Of a stretch of 64,000 bases of DNA, positions 10,311 to 22,312 are shown piece by piece (the stretch's first letter is position 1; each line of letters starts with the position of its first letter). The stretch spans positions 63,916,985 to 63,980,984 of the forward strand of contig CM044321.1 in the NCBI GenBank assembly GCA_024291935.2, in the 5' to 3' direction. Origin of the DNA: Okapia johnstoni. Taxonomy: Eukaryota; Chordata; Mammalia; Artiodactyla; Giraffidae. The position numbers and the translations under genes were made by a program. Under the pieces are notes generated by a model. The model made no database searches. It had not been told where the DNA came from and saw only the letters and a program-made list of their open reading frames with translations.

Positions 10311-11887
10311 GACCTTCTTGTTACCTTGGGAAGAATGCAAAGCAGGTATTATCACTGCTTTACAGGCTGTTTTATAAAAGGCTTAGGGGGCACAAGCGAC
10401 TTAAAATCTGACAGCTCGAAAGGTCTTCTGGCTTCATTTCCAGTGTCCTCCCCAGATGGCCACAATTATAAGCAGAGTAACAAAATTAAAATGAGGCCAT
10501 CGTGTCTGACTTACTGTGAAACTTCAGTAGGACATTATAGCAAATCCATAAAAACTTCTTCTGGATTTAATACACACTGTGTGTATATGTTTTTAAATGG
10601 TTCCTGTTTCAAAAGCAAGAGCATGGGCTGAGAAAGAAATCTTCAGTGGCTGTTTCCCTGCTGCTGTCATAATGGGCTTGGCACAGAAGGTGTTCTGTTC
10701 ATCAGTCCTATTGCTTCTGGGGAATACCCGGATCTCAGCCATTCACCCTTCCGTTCCTGGGACCCGGACTCAGGGAAAAGGTGACATTTCATTTTTGTTT
10801 ATTCATTTGTTCTTATTATTAGGAAATTATTCTTAATGACTGATAAAGTATTTTATCTCACTCAAGGAGCTTTTAGTTGCCCAAGTTGACACCTTGTATT
10901 TGCAATGAAACGCAGCAAGAAAGTGGAAAAAGGACAAAATGCAGAAGAAGACATCGAAAGAGTGTTTGCTGAGAGGGTGTCCATTGATATGGCTATGATC
11001 CTTGAATTTCCAGGATCTCTTGCCCCACTTTCCTTTCCTGGGGCTCTTCAAGGGATCACTAGAAAAGGGGACTGTTCCTCCCCGGGAGCTTGCCAAGGAC
11101 AAGTTGGAGTCCAGTTGGCCTTTCCCCATCAAAACTGCCCAGCTAATGAAAGGGTTTGGTTAGAACAACCATTTAGAGAGTCATAACTGAATGTCATGCT
11201 GTGAATCTTCAGATTTTTTTTTCTTCTGATGATCAGAGTTGCAGTGAATGCTGGGGCTTAAAGGAAAAGCTGATTTTTAGAAACATAACACCTCATTTCC
11301 GGTTGACAACCCACTGTTGGCTTCTGAGCCACCCAGAGCAGCGGGAGGAAGTCTCATCAGTGGTGTGGAAGGGGCTCCCCACCACCACCCCCGCAGACCT
11401 GTCTCCCGCAGACCTGTCCCCTGCCTTTTGTTTTCTGCATCTGCCTCTCCTGCTGGGCTGCAAGAGCAGCCTCCTGATCCGACCCTTGAAGTCTAACAGG
11501 TGGAGCAGGGAGCCGAGGTTCTGTCAGCAGGGGAGCGCAGCCAGGCTAGGCAGAAGCAGCATGCGGTGACAGTCACAAATTCTAACCACAACAAAAGATT
11601 GCTCTGCAGTCTCACAGCACCCAGTTACCAGCACCTCCCCTTTAACTAGCATCTGTTTGTGTCCCTGTAAATAAAGCCATGGTGACAGTATTCATCTTTA
11701 CAACTTAACCAATGATATCCTTAAATTGTCTAATAAGAATAAGGAGCCTCTTTATGTTATCAAATGTATTACTGAGAAATAATGTAGGGGTTAGTGGCAA
11801 TTGAATCACAGGACTGACAATTTAAAAACAAATTTGATGACATATAGATAAAATATATATTCTGTGTACATGTGGTTCATAGATAAC
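10311..11887. other. non-coding sequence, no recognised gene
   Basis: Open frames of 79-122 codons overlap on both strands and show no protein family. A 15-base near-perfect tandem duplication sits at 11390-11419 (cccgcagacctgtct then cccgcagacctgtcc). The stretch from about 11290 to 11570 is locally G+C-richer. Confidence 0.4.
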
Positions 11888-12101
11888 GTGTGAAAGTGTT
11901 AGTCTCACTCGTGTCTCAGACCCTTTGTGACCCCATGGACTGCTGTAGCCCACCAGGCTCCTCTGTCCGTGGCATTCTTCAGGGAAGAATGCCGAGTGGG
12001 TAGCCATTCCCTTCACCAGGGAATCTTCCCTACCCAGGGATCAAATCCCGGTCTCCCACATTGTAGGCAGATTCTTTACTGTTGAGCCACCAGAGAAGCC
12101 C
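11888..12101 (-). mobile_element. Bov-tA SINE, antisense
   Basis: The plus strand reads 'gtgtctcagaccctttgtga', body, 'ccagggatcaaatcccggtc' (B-box complement), then 'gagccaccagagaagcccc'. Head and body are both present. Confidence 0.9.
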
Positions 12102-13429
12102 CCAGATATATGTGTGCACACACATAGATCTAAGTGAGCCCGATCCCTTTGAAGCCATCGCCACTGCAGAATTCAAGCTTCTTGCAGCCACATTGCAGAA
12201 AAGCAAAGCATTTTTGAAGCCCTTCCTTTTTCTGTGGTTGGCATTGGAGCCAGTCTATAAGCCTCATAAGAAAATTACTCTTGTATATTTTTATTCTTTT
12301 AGTCTTAATGGAATTATCCAGTTCAGTCAGACATATTATTTGCTAATCTGATTTTGGCTTGTTTCCAAAGTCAAAACCCCGATTCAGAGAATGATGACTC
12401 AACACTGTGCAGGGTTTTAAGGAAATGATCCCAGACTGTGAAGGCCTAGGACTCCGGAGATGGTGTCTGAGCATTGGTGGTGGCCTTGGGGATAGTGTGG
12501 AGGTGAGGGTTTTGTATAGAAGATAGAATGTTCATGCGCAAAAGTTCTTTAGAAATAAGTTCTATGGCTTTTGCAGAGCATAGAGTACCAGTTTTTCTTC
12601 TAGGTGCTAAGGGAACAGAACCTCCAAAGACACCAAGGTCCAAAATACCAAGGCACTGGTGGTGTTATAGGAAGTTTGGTGTGATGATATCACATGAATG
12701 ATGAATTGGTTGAGCTGATTAGGTGGTGAGGTGCCCTGAGACCTGCGCCCTTCCACAAGCAGAAAATCTGAGAAAAGAGACATAAAGATGGTCACTCAGG
12801 ATGGTAACTTGCTGTAAGTCTGATCTACAGCATACTGGCTGCCTGGGCTGTTTACTGCAAAAAAGGCATTGGTTTCCTGGGCAGTTTGCTGCAGGTAGTG
12901 GGTCAGAGTTCAGTTTAAATATTCGGTTTGGCCATTGTCTGTGTATTCAGTCTTTCAGTGGAACTGTCTTAACCTTTTTTCTTTTCCAGTGTCTTGCCCT
13001 GAACCAGGCAATTTTTGTTGAATGTATGTGTATATCTAATATTATCCCATTACCTTAAAAATTTTATCAGCATTATGCCAAGGTAAATGACATGCTCATT
13101 TAAGGTAAATGTTAGATTCTACTAAAATAGAAACTGCACAGTACTTTTATTTGAGAGATAGAATCCAAATTATCTCATACGAAAAGTATAGGATAATCGG
13201 ATTGAGAAGGAGCTGTTAGAAGGCCTTGGCTCTGTTTGGAGGCCACTATATATTGGTTGTAAGTTTATTTCCACTGTTTAAACCACGGAAGAACAAGAGT
13301 TGCTGGATGGAATTTGCATTTCAAATAGCATTTTAGACATTTGTGTGTTCAGTGATAGCTCTGTTACGTTTTCTTCCTGGGGAAGTATTGCCTGAGTGCC
13401 TCCTCCATGCAGGCATCGTCATGTTCTGA
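12102..13429. other. non-coding sequence, no recognised repeat
   Basis: I see nothing assignable. Open frames up to 89 codons have no family resemblance. Confidence 0.4.
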
Positions 13430-13610
13430 CCCTAATCATTAAATTTCTTCTTGTCCCCACAATAACCTGAGAGTTGAAAATGATGAAGCTAGTTTTACAG
13501 ATGTGATCCAGAAAGGTTAAGTAACTTGCCCAGGGTAACACAGCTAGGTCTCTGTTGAACTATGGCATCGACCCAGATCTAGAAATGCAGTTGCCAAGAA
13601 CTCTTTCATT
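13430..13610 (-). mobile_element. MIR SINE, antisense
   Basis: The plus strand contains the clear MIR-complement core 'aggttaagtaacttgcccag' followed by 'ggtaacacagctaggtctct'. Upstream are 'ccacaataacctgagagttg' and 'agttttacagatgtgatcca'. Confidence 0.8.
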
Positions 13611-14085
13611 GAGTTATAGGTACTTGAAAATCGAATACATTCAAAGGAGGCTTTGCCCATTCAGAATCTTGCAAATGTTAACTGAAGCAGAGTTAAGCCC
13701 TACATTTTTCATTATTTAGCATCTTCATGCAGAACAATAGAATGCACTTGTCTGAACCATGCAGTCTCACTCTGAACTCATGTTCAGACATTTCAGAGTC
13801 ATTGAGGAGCCCACAGGCTTTTGCTTTGCTTCTGTGTCCTGTTTCTTTCGAATGAACTGAATGGATAGCGCTTAACTAATAGGGGGCCAGCATGTTTGGT
13901 TGTTTACATTTAGGGGAAAGTACCTCTTTGGCCCAGCAATCCCACTGCTGGGCATATACCCTGAGAAAAAATGGTAATGCAAAAAGACGCATATACCCCA
14001 ATGCCCACTGCAGTGGTATTAATAATAGCCAGGACATGGAGCCAACATAAATGTCCATTGACAAATGAATAAAGAAGATGTGGGT

Positions 14086-14137
14086 CATATATATATGTAT
14101 ATATACATATATACCTGTGTGTGTGTGTGTGTGTATG
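14086..14137. repeat. (TA)n(GT)n compound microsatellite
   Basis: An ATATAC/TATATG tract is followed by about nine GT units, located within the L1 3' end. Confidence 0.9.
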
Positions 14138-14396
14138 AATATTACTCAGCCATGTAAAGGGACAGAATTGGGTCATTTGTAGAGACATGGATGGACCTAG
14201 AGTCTGTCATACAGAGTGTAGTACGTCAGAAAGAGAAAAAATATCATGCATTATAACACATATATGTGGAATCAAGAAAATTGGTAAAGATTAACCTATT
14301 TGCAGGGCAGGAATAGAGACACAGATGCAGAGAATGGACATGTGGACATGGGGGAGGAAGAAGGGGAGGGTGGGATGAATTGGGAGATTAGGACTG

Positions 14397-14398
<2 letters not shown>

Positions 14399-14445
<47 letters not shown>
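14399..14445. repeat. (AC)n(AT)n compound microsatellite
   Basis: About 16 AC units are followed by about six AT units within the L1 3' UTR, where ruminant L1 copies commonly carry a TATA-rich tract. Confidence 0.93.
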
Positions 14446-14660
14446 CTGCCATGTGTAAAAGGGATAGCTAGTGGGAACCTGCTATAAAGCACAGGAAGCT
14501 CAGCTCGGTGCCCTGTGATGACCTACAGGGGTTGGATGGGGAGGGAGGGAGGTGCAAGAGGGAGGCGGTATATGCATACATATAGCTGATTCACTGCATT
14601 GTACAGCAGAAACTAATGCTACATTGTAAAGCAATTATATTCCAATAGAAAAGTAAATAT

Positions 14661-17105
14661 CAAACTCCAAAGCTACCTTGTTTATCAGAGAAAAACTTCC
14701 CTTTTTTAAAAATTATAAAACTGTCCCATTCCTCAGCCTGCCTTTAAGTTTCTGCCAGACCACAAGCGACCGTCGCTGACTCCCTTTCTATGTAGTAAAC
14801 TCAGAATAAATCAGACTGGCTTTTCTCATTTGTTGGTCTTCTTCTGGTTTCACACCAGACTCTGCTGTCATGGCACTGATGATCTCTTGGGGAAAACAGA
14901 CACCCGTGAAATAGTACAAATACATGCATAGCTGTCTCTCTGATGGATGTTATGAAGGTAATATACCTGGTGCTGTCAGAATGGGCAACAGAGATTTGTG
15001 ACCTGACGAGGGAGGTTGGGAAGCAATCCTTGAACTGAGGGTTGAAGAAAGGCTAGGTGTCCCCTGAGTGAAGAGAAGGTGAGGGCTTCCTAGGACAAGG
15101 GAGAAGCATGTCCCCAGGCAGGAGAAACCCAGGCAAATGGAGGAAACAGTGAAGTACAGTGTGAGTGAAGCAGGATGAGCAGATGGCCCCCTTGTGGAAC
15201 TGGCAAGGTTGACAGAGACTGGACAGTGAAGAGGCCCTGAGAAGGAGCAAAGGGAAACCATTGAGCATTTAGGCCCATGAGTGATGTGATCCTATCAGCA
15301 TTTCAGAGGACTGAAGTTGGAGTCTCCGCTAAGTCTGTTTGGAAAATCATAGTAGAGTATCTGTCTTGCACTTAGCCAAATTTTAAATAATCATTCCACC
15401 ATGAAGTTGAATTTTAGAGAAATCAAACCTGAATTGCATGTGGTTTATCTATTACAAATAGCCACCGAGCTGCTATTTCTGTAGTCAGTAGGTAAGTCCA
15501 CAAGAAATGTACATTTCATCTTATAATAATTTACGAAAACCTGGAGGACTGAAAGATGAGTCTTTAAAAGCATCAACTTAATTAACTTAAAAATCAAATA
15601 TGAATCCGTATTACCATCGTTGCCAATAGGAAATAGGTCATTGATTGCCCTGGCTGTTGTACTAGGTAGGTAAAGAGATATTTTTCTTCACATATAGAAA
15701 TGTGTTGCACTGTAAACACTTATGCACCTGTTTTATCAATACATGGACCCCAGAATGCAGTCATCATCTTGGAGGGTCAGCAGCTGACATATTCTTTCCA
15801 AATAGGCACCTATTGAAGCTATAAAATTTACCCACTCATCCGAAACTCTGTAATATTTTCAAGGTCATGTCTTAGTGATGCATGTCCCATTTCATTACAT
15901 TTAATATTATCATGGAGAATAATGTCACAGTGCAAATCTCACTATGTGAAAATAGTTTGAAGCCTTAGATATTAGCTGCTATTTAAAATTAGAAAGCCAA
16001 TAAATATTTTAATGCATATTAAATTTTTTAATAGGTAGATTTTATATTGTTATCCCAAGAATAGATAAGTCTCTATATAAATATACCTGATTTATGGTCA
16101 GTGGAGTGTGCTAGTATATTTTCTGTTATGTTATATTAATATATTATAAAGTAACATTATTTCTAACAATCAAGTAAATTATCCTAGTTCATGATAGTAA
16201 TGCCTGCAAAGCTGTTGACTAAGGAGAGTCCTGCTCATATTGAATTCTGAGGAGTTTTATTTCCAAGGAAACTAGTTCATTGTCAGCAAAAGATGCACCT
16301 AAAGCAGTGCAAATATTTCAGGTGTTTGCTGAAAATAATCAGTAAATTATAAAATGTGATTTCATATGTCTCCCATAGCCATAAAGCAAAAATTAGACGA
16401 GACTTACATTTCCTGCAGAAATGATTACATTTGATAAACTCATCATAAAATGTATTTCAAACAAACTTTGACGGGCTACAAAGCAAATGATTGACCTTTA
16501 GGATGTCTCCACAGTTTTGCAAATTAACATCTGAGATGTAGTGTGGATTTGCTAATAAAGAATTGATTACACTTTTGCTTTCTCTACAGATAAATTTTTA
16601 ATTGTATGTCATGAAATTCATGGAATTGGATGTGGGTTGAGTTATCATTTATTTTTGTATAATCTATGAAGAAAGTCTGTTGATGCAAATTTCTTGACAT
16701 ATTTAAATACTTTTTTGCATGACTGATATTCAACATTCACTACTCTAGGCAAATTTTAAAAAGGTTAAAAAAGAGCTAACAAGTGTTGGGTTATTTCCAT
16801 CTTGGACAGTGCAGAGCCAACGCGTTATTTCCTGATCAATGTTAATGTCATCAAAGAAAACTCAAAATACCTAGTTCACACACTCAATTCAATAGGCTTC
16901 ATATTTTATCTGTTATCGTATCTGTATTATGAACGTATGAATAGGTAACATGATAGTTTCATTTAAAAATGCTTAAATATAGGTAAATTAACCAATCAAA
17001 TAGAATTGGTGAGAGTTTCCAAAAAGACGACGGCATATTCCAGTTCATTTCTTTCACTCTCTCCTCTGTTGATACCCTAGCTCAGACCTGAATCATCTCT
17101 GACTT
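14661..17105. other. AT-rich non-coding sequence; possible old repeat at 15000-15310
   Basis: Most of this stretch is AT-rich unique DNA. From about 15000 to 15310 the text ('cttgaactgagggttgaag', 'gatgtgatcctatcagcatt') resembles a widespread ancient mammalian repeat that I cannot name. The minus-strand frames there (up to 103 codons) are not convincing as protein. Confidence 0.4.
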
Positions 17106-17398
17106 TTAAATTTTAACAATTTTTATCCATTCTCCTCTATGTTGCTGCCAGAGTAATATTTTGGAAACACAGGTTAGATCTCCTTAGCTTCTGACTTTTT
17201 ACAAACATTTAAAAACTTTTAAATTCTTTTGAGTAACATAGACAATCCTTAATGATGGTGCTTAAAGCTTACTTCCACCTGTCTTTCCCATGCCACTCCC
17301 TTTATCATCCTTGGCATGTCCTGCTCTAGCTTTAACCTAGACCAAAGATGCCAAACATTTGCCTCTTCAGGGCATTTCATATTGATGGAATAGTAACT
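17106..17398 (+). mobile_element. L2 LINE fragment
   Basis: The order 'ctctatgttgctgccagagt', 'acacaggttagatctcctta', 'cttacttccacctgtctttc', 'ccaaacatttgcctcttcag' follows the 3' part of the ancient L2 element. It is strongly diverged and non-coding. Confidence 0.6.
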
Positions 17399-17439
17399 GT
17401 AAGTGGCCTTCTGGGTTCCTACACTTAACATATTTTCAC

Positions 17440-19005
17440 CATTTTTTTCATGTTATATTCTCTATCTGTACTTCATTCCTTTTTAAGGTTGAATAATATT
17501 CCATTGAATAAATTTACCTCGTCTCTTTATCCATTACTGACTTGATGGACATTTGGGAATTCCACATTTTGTCTATTAGAAATTATGCTCTGATGAACAT
17601 TCATGTACGCGTTTTTGTAGGGCCATAGATTTTTCAATGGGAATATACCATCATTCTTTTGCATGTGGATGTTCTGTTGTCCCATAACCATTTGTTAAAA
17701 AGATTGTTATTTCCTCCATTGAATTGTCTCAGCAACCATTTGAAGATCAACCGACCATAAATGTATTTCTTCACTCTCAATTCTATTCCATTGATTTGTG
17801 TGTCTCTCCTATGCCTGTACTATACTATCCTGATTGATGCAGCTTTGTAGTAAGTTCTGAAATTGAGACATCTGAGTCTCTACTTTTATTCTCCTTTTCC
17901 AAGATTGTTTTGGCTCTTCTAGGTTCCTTGCGTTTCCATAAGAATTTTAGAATTAGTTTGGAATTGCTCCAAAATGAAGATAGCTTTCTGGATATTGCAT
18001 TGAATCTGTAGATTGATTTGAGGGATCCCTGGATTGGGAAGATCCCCTGGAGTAGGAAATGGCAACCCACTCCAGTATTCTTGCCTGGAATATTCCATGG
18101 ACAGAGGAGCCTGGCGGGCTACAGTCCATGGGGTTGCAAAAAGTCAGACACGGCTGAGCACACATACAGTCATCCTAACAATATTAAGACTTCAAATCCA
18201 TGAACACAAGATGTTGTTTCACTTATTGAAGTATCCTTTCATTTCTTTCACTGATGTTTTGAAGTAGTTTTCATTGTACAAGTCTTGCACTTCTATGTAA
18301 AAGTATTTTATTCTTTTCATGTTATTATAAATAAAATTGTTTCCATAAATTCATTTCTGGATTGTCTATTGCTAGTTTAGGGAAAGACAGTTGGTTTCTG
18401 ATTTATAATTTTATGTAGAATATACAAAGTCATGTCATCTGCAGATGGAGGTATTTTATTTCTTCCTTTCCAATCTGGATGGCCATCATATCTTTTTGTT
18501 GTCTAGTTGGCTGCTCAGAACCTCTAGTCCAGCGCTGCATAGAAACGGCAATAGCAGTTATCTTTGTCATGTTCCTGAGCTTAGTGGGGAGCCTTTCAGT
18601 CTTTCGGAAATAAGTACAGTGTTTCTGGTGGTTTCTTGGTAGGTGGTTTTTTTTATCAGGTTGTGGAAAAAGTCTAACCCTATTATTTTTCCCTGTGGTC
18701 ATGGAAGAGTGTTGCATCTTGTCAGATGCATTTTTTCTGCAGATATTTTGAGATGGTTAGGTAGGTTTGTTTCCTTTATTCTCTTAATATGGTGTGTTAT
18801 CATTTATGATATGGTATTTATTGATATTTGGACATCAAGTCAATCTTGCATTCCTTGACGTAATCCCAGTGGGTCATGGTGTATAATCTTTTTTATATGT
18901 TGCCGGATTTAGTTTGCTAGTATTTTTGTGAGTAGTATTATATCTATATTCACAAAGGATATTAGCCTGTAGTTTTCTTTTCTTGTGATATCTGTGTCAG
19001 TTACA
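17440..19005 (-). mobile_element. old L1 LINE, antisense ORF2 remnant, interrupted
   Basis: The plus strand shows complements of L1 ORF2 text: 'gaataatattccattgaata', 'tatgcctgtactatactatc', 'gtagattgatttgaggg', 'catgtcatctgcagatggag', 'cttgcattccttgacgtaat', 'ccagtgggtcatggtgtata'. The last motifs lie in the reverse transcriptase region of L1. Minus-strand frames reach only 95 codons, so it is a pseudogene remnant. A Bov-tA SINE is inserted at 18024-18170. Confidence 0.8.
18024..18170 (+). mobile_element. Bov-tA SINE, 5'-truncated, within L1
   Basis: It begins within the head (gatccctggattgggaagat) and runs through the body to 'cagacacggctgagcacaca'. L1-derived text resumes afterwards ('aacaatattaagacttc'). 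Confidence 0.9.
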
Positions 19006-21314
19006 CTTTTTCAGGCCTGGCATTTGAGGCTATAAAGATATATTTCAGTAGAAAGTTTCATGGCTTAAGATCTCAGTGGCCAAGATATTTGAAAATTGAG
19101 TTCTGTTTTCTAAATGGGTCTGAATGTTATCAATACAGAACAGCTTGTTTTTAATCATGGGAATCATCTTATTAGTTCCTATGATAGCTAAAAAAAACAC
19201 AATCTGAGAAGATATTAAGGTTTTGGAGAAAATGGCAGAAAGAAATTAATTCAGAGGATGTCTTTGACGTCAGTCATGGGAAAAATGCAGCTCAATTTGA
19301 TGGAGTACTTAGAAAACACAAAATGAGAATAAATTTGCATACTAATTTGATAAGATACTACATATACCTAAAGATAAATCTAAAATCCAGAAATAAGCAA
19401 TTGAGTCTGTAGTGTTCTATGATGTATCCATTTGCATATATGCTATCTGAATTTTTACTGAAAGGAAATGCATTCAATCAAGGTCCATATGGAAAGTTCT
19501 ATAAACAATATTCATATTACTAAACTGAACTTGGAGAAAATTGTTCAATTTCACTTAGAATTTGGGTAATTTATATGAAAGTAAACTACATAGGAACAAG
19601 AGAAAACATTTGGATGGGAAAAGAGTAAGACTTTAATTGTTTAATATTTTATAACTGTTGATAGCTTACTTTTTTCTTCAAAAAATCATATTCTTCCATA
19701 CATCATACCACATGGGGAGACTTTCACATATGGTCATAAGAAAATGTCTGTAGTAAATTAGCATGTTTGAAACCAAAATTGAAAACAATTGGTTGTGTGT
19801 CAAAGGAAAATGTAAATTTTGATTCATAAAATTTTGTTCAGTTGTGCAGGTATCTAAAAATAATTACAAACCTTCGACAGACTCCATTGGAGATGGCTAA
19901 AATATAATTAATAATTTTTAAATAGTCTTAGGAAAATATTTTAAACTGATTTCTTCAGAATGCTTAAAATAATGATTAGTTAAGAGTTATAGTCTCTACA
20001 AGAAAAGAATTATAAATTTTAAGCCATAAATCAATTTTATTCCCTTAAGAGAAAAAGTTTGTATCTATATTTAATTAAAGGAAAATAATATAGAATCAAT
20101 AGAATAATGACATATTGTAGGTGGTTTCTGTGTAGGGGATGTGTATAAATTCAATTCTCAGGCATACATGGCAAGTTAGTTGTAATTTTCTAGTCATAAT
20201 TATCTAGCGTAATCACTGGACTGGAAGAAGTGCCCTAAAGCTTGGGAGTACTTGTTCAAATGCAAGAGTTTCTCTTGTTGAGTAACAGAATTTCAAAACC
20301 TTTGAATAGCTGGAAACATTGTTAAGTTTTTCTGGCACTGGCAGAACTAGTGACCAAAGATTAACCATGCACTTGCATTATTAGTGGCGGAAAGAGAAGA
20401 AGTTGCCCAAATCCTAGAGTCGACCTAGTAAACTTGGGAAACTAAGTCTCCCAGTTACTAATGACTCTCCCAAGTTAGAGATATCCCTAGCAATGGGTCC
20501 GTGTTTCAGATCTTTTCCTATGACGAAGGTGTGTGTGTGTGTGAGCTCTGGTACCTGGCATGGTGATGTCTTGTGATTAGTGAAAATTTGCCCTGAGTAT
20601 ACTGTAGCAATAGTTTCAGGGATGGAGAATACAGTTAAATAAGTACCATAAAATGATGGGGAACAGCATTTAGTATTTTCATGATTCTGAGGTCATATTT
20701 GCCTCATGGAGTACCTCAGAGTAATCACGCCAACATCAGTTATTGAGTTATATATTTTTATAGCTGCCTTAAAGAGAATTCCAGTTTACCTGAATGTTGG
20801 ATATTAAACTATACACTGAACAGGATTGTATTTGATTCCAAAGGTGGTGGACTTTTCTGATTGTGTTCCATTCTGTCTTTATCAGTGCAGAATGACATTC
20901 CCTTCCTGACATCCCATTTTCCTATGTCTAGCCTTGGAGTTTCTTTCATCTTTTGGTTCTCTAAGGATGTGATTACTTCCTTCTGAAATGTGGAAATCCT
21001 GACTCCATGCGTAGAACTAGTAGTTTGGAGATATTTGTATCAAGTGCTCCAACTTTGTATTAAAAATTGCTATGACCTATTCCAGAGACTGAGAATTCAA
21101 TTAAATTCTTGTAATTAGTAGTTGTCTTCCTCCTTTTTTATTATTTCTAAAATTTGTGTTACGTTTTCAAAAGAATATATCTTTGTTTTCACCCACATTC
21201 ATGTGTTGCTTTATCAAGCTTCTTAGTATTCACTTCCTTAAGGCGCCATGCAGTTGCTGGTGTTTTTCTGTAAGGCAGAAAGAACAATCTTTCTCATTTG
21301 GTTGGATGTTTTGT
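19006..21314. other. AT-rich non-coding sequence
   Basis: No gene or recognisable repeat was found. A short (GT)n tract lies at about 20528-20544. Open frames are short. Confidence 0.5.
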
Positions 21315-21576
21315 TTAGAGTTGCTCTGTCTGATGTGGTAGCCACTAGCTACAAGTGGTTCTTAAACACTTAGACTGTGGCTAGTCTGAATTGAAATGTA
21401 AGTGTAAAGTAGACACTTGATGTCAAAAGCCTCACACAAAAGAATATAAAATAGTTCAGTAATTTTATGTTGATTACATGTTATAATGATAACATATTAG
21501 ATATATGGGGTTCAGTAAAATATATGATCAAAATTGATTTCATCATTTTCTTTTTTATCTTTTTAATGTGGCTACC
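21315..21576. mobile_element. probable hAT-type (MER5-like) DNA transposon remnant
   Basis: The left end 'gatgtggtagccactagcta' and right end 'tttaatgtggctaccagagg' form diverged inverted ends around an AT-rich core, as in MER5-type non-autonomous hAT elements. No transposase is encoded. Confidence 0.55.
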
Positions 21577-21585
21577 AGAGGCTCA

Positions 21586-21823
21586 TGGGACTTCCCTGTA
21601 GCTCAGACGGTAGAGAATCTGCCTGCAATGCAGGAGACCTGGGTTCGATCCCTGGGTCGGGAAGATCCCCTGGAGTAGGAAATGGCAACCCACTCCAGTA
21701 TTCTTGCCTGGAGAATCCCATGGACAGAGGACACTGGCAGGCTATAGTCCTTGGGGGTCGCGAAGAGTTGGACATGACTGTGAGACTAACACTACTACTG
21801 CTACTACTACTACTACTACTACT
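21586..21823 (+). mobile_element. Bov-tA SINE with (ACT)n tail and target-site duplication
   Basis: The head 'gggacttccctgtagctcag', the body, and 'gacatgactgtgagactaac' are followed by an ACT-repeat tail. The 9-base direct repeat agaggctca (21577-21585 and 21824-21832) flanks the whole unit, tail included. Confidence 0.93.
21791..21823. repeat. (ACT)n trinucleotide repeat
   Basis: About eleven ACT units with one GCT interruption, forming the tail of the preceding SINE. Confidence 0.92.
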
Positions 21824-21832
21824 AGAGGCTCA

Positions 21833-22312
21833 GTGGTAAAGAACCCACCTGCCAATGCAAGAGACGCTTGTTCAGTCCCTGGGTCAGGACGATCCCCTAG
21901 AGAAGGAAATGGCAATACATTCCAGTACTCTTGCCTGGGAAATCCCATGGACATAGGAGCCTGACTGGCTAAAGTCCATGGGGTCTCACAGAGTCAGACA
22001 TGCTGCTGCTGCTGCTAAGTGGCTTCAGTCGTGTCCGACTCTGTGCGACCCTATAAACAGCAGCCCACCAGGCTCCACTGTCCCTGGGATTCTCCAGGCA
22101 AGAACACCCGAGTGGGTTGCCATTTCCTTCTCTAATGCATGAAAATGAAAAGTGAAAGTGAAGTCTCTCAGTCGTGTCCGACTCTGTGCGACCCCATAAA
22201 CAGCAGCCCATCAGGCTCCTCCATCCATGGGATTCTCCAGGCAAGAGTACTGGAATGGGTTGCCATTGCCTTCTCCAAGTCAGACATGACTTAGTGACTA
22301 AACAACTAGAAA
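21833..22312 (+). mobile_element. Bov-tA SINE interrupted by an antisense SINE
   Basis: The head and body run from 'gtggtaaagaacccacctgc' to 'cacagagtcagacatg' (22002). The end 'agtcagacatgacttagtga' resumes at 22278. The gap is filled by BOV-A2 on the minus strand, so this host element is the older of the two. Confidence 0.9.
22003..22277 (-). mobile_element. BOV-A2 dimer SINE nested in Bov-tA
   Basis: Two Bov-A monomers in antisense are joined by the 'gaaaatgaaaagtgaaagtg' linker. The plus-strand start is a (CTG)n tail. The exact 11-base duplication agtcagacatg (21992-22002 and 22278-22288) comes from the host SINE and proves nesting. Confidence 0.95.

Larger units (their letters stand above)
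13915..14660 (+). mobile_element. L1 LINE 3' end (ruminant-type)
   Basis: It starts in the last part of ORF2 ('cccagcaatcccactgctgg', 'gcatataccctgagaaaa') and runs through 'gaatattactcagccatgta' into the 3' UTR. It ends with 'attgtaaagcaattatattc' and an A-rich end. Two simple repeats have expanded inside it. The reading frame is not maintained, so it is a dead 5'-truncated copy. Confidence 0.9.

Noticed and set aside
21791..21823. Coding poly-L or poly-T repeat
   Set aside because: The ACT tract lies inside a SINE's target-site duplication and is its tail.
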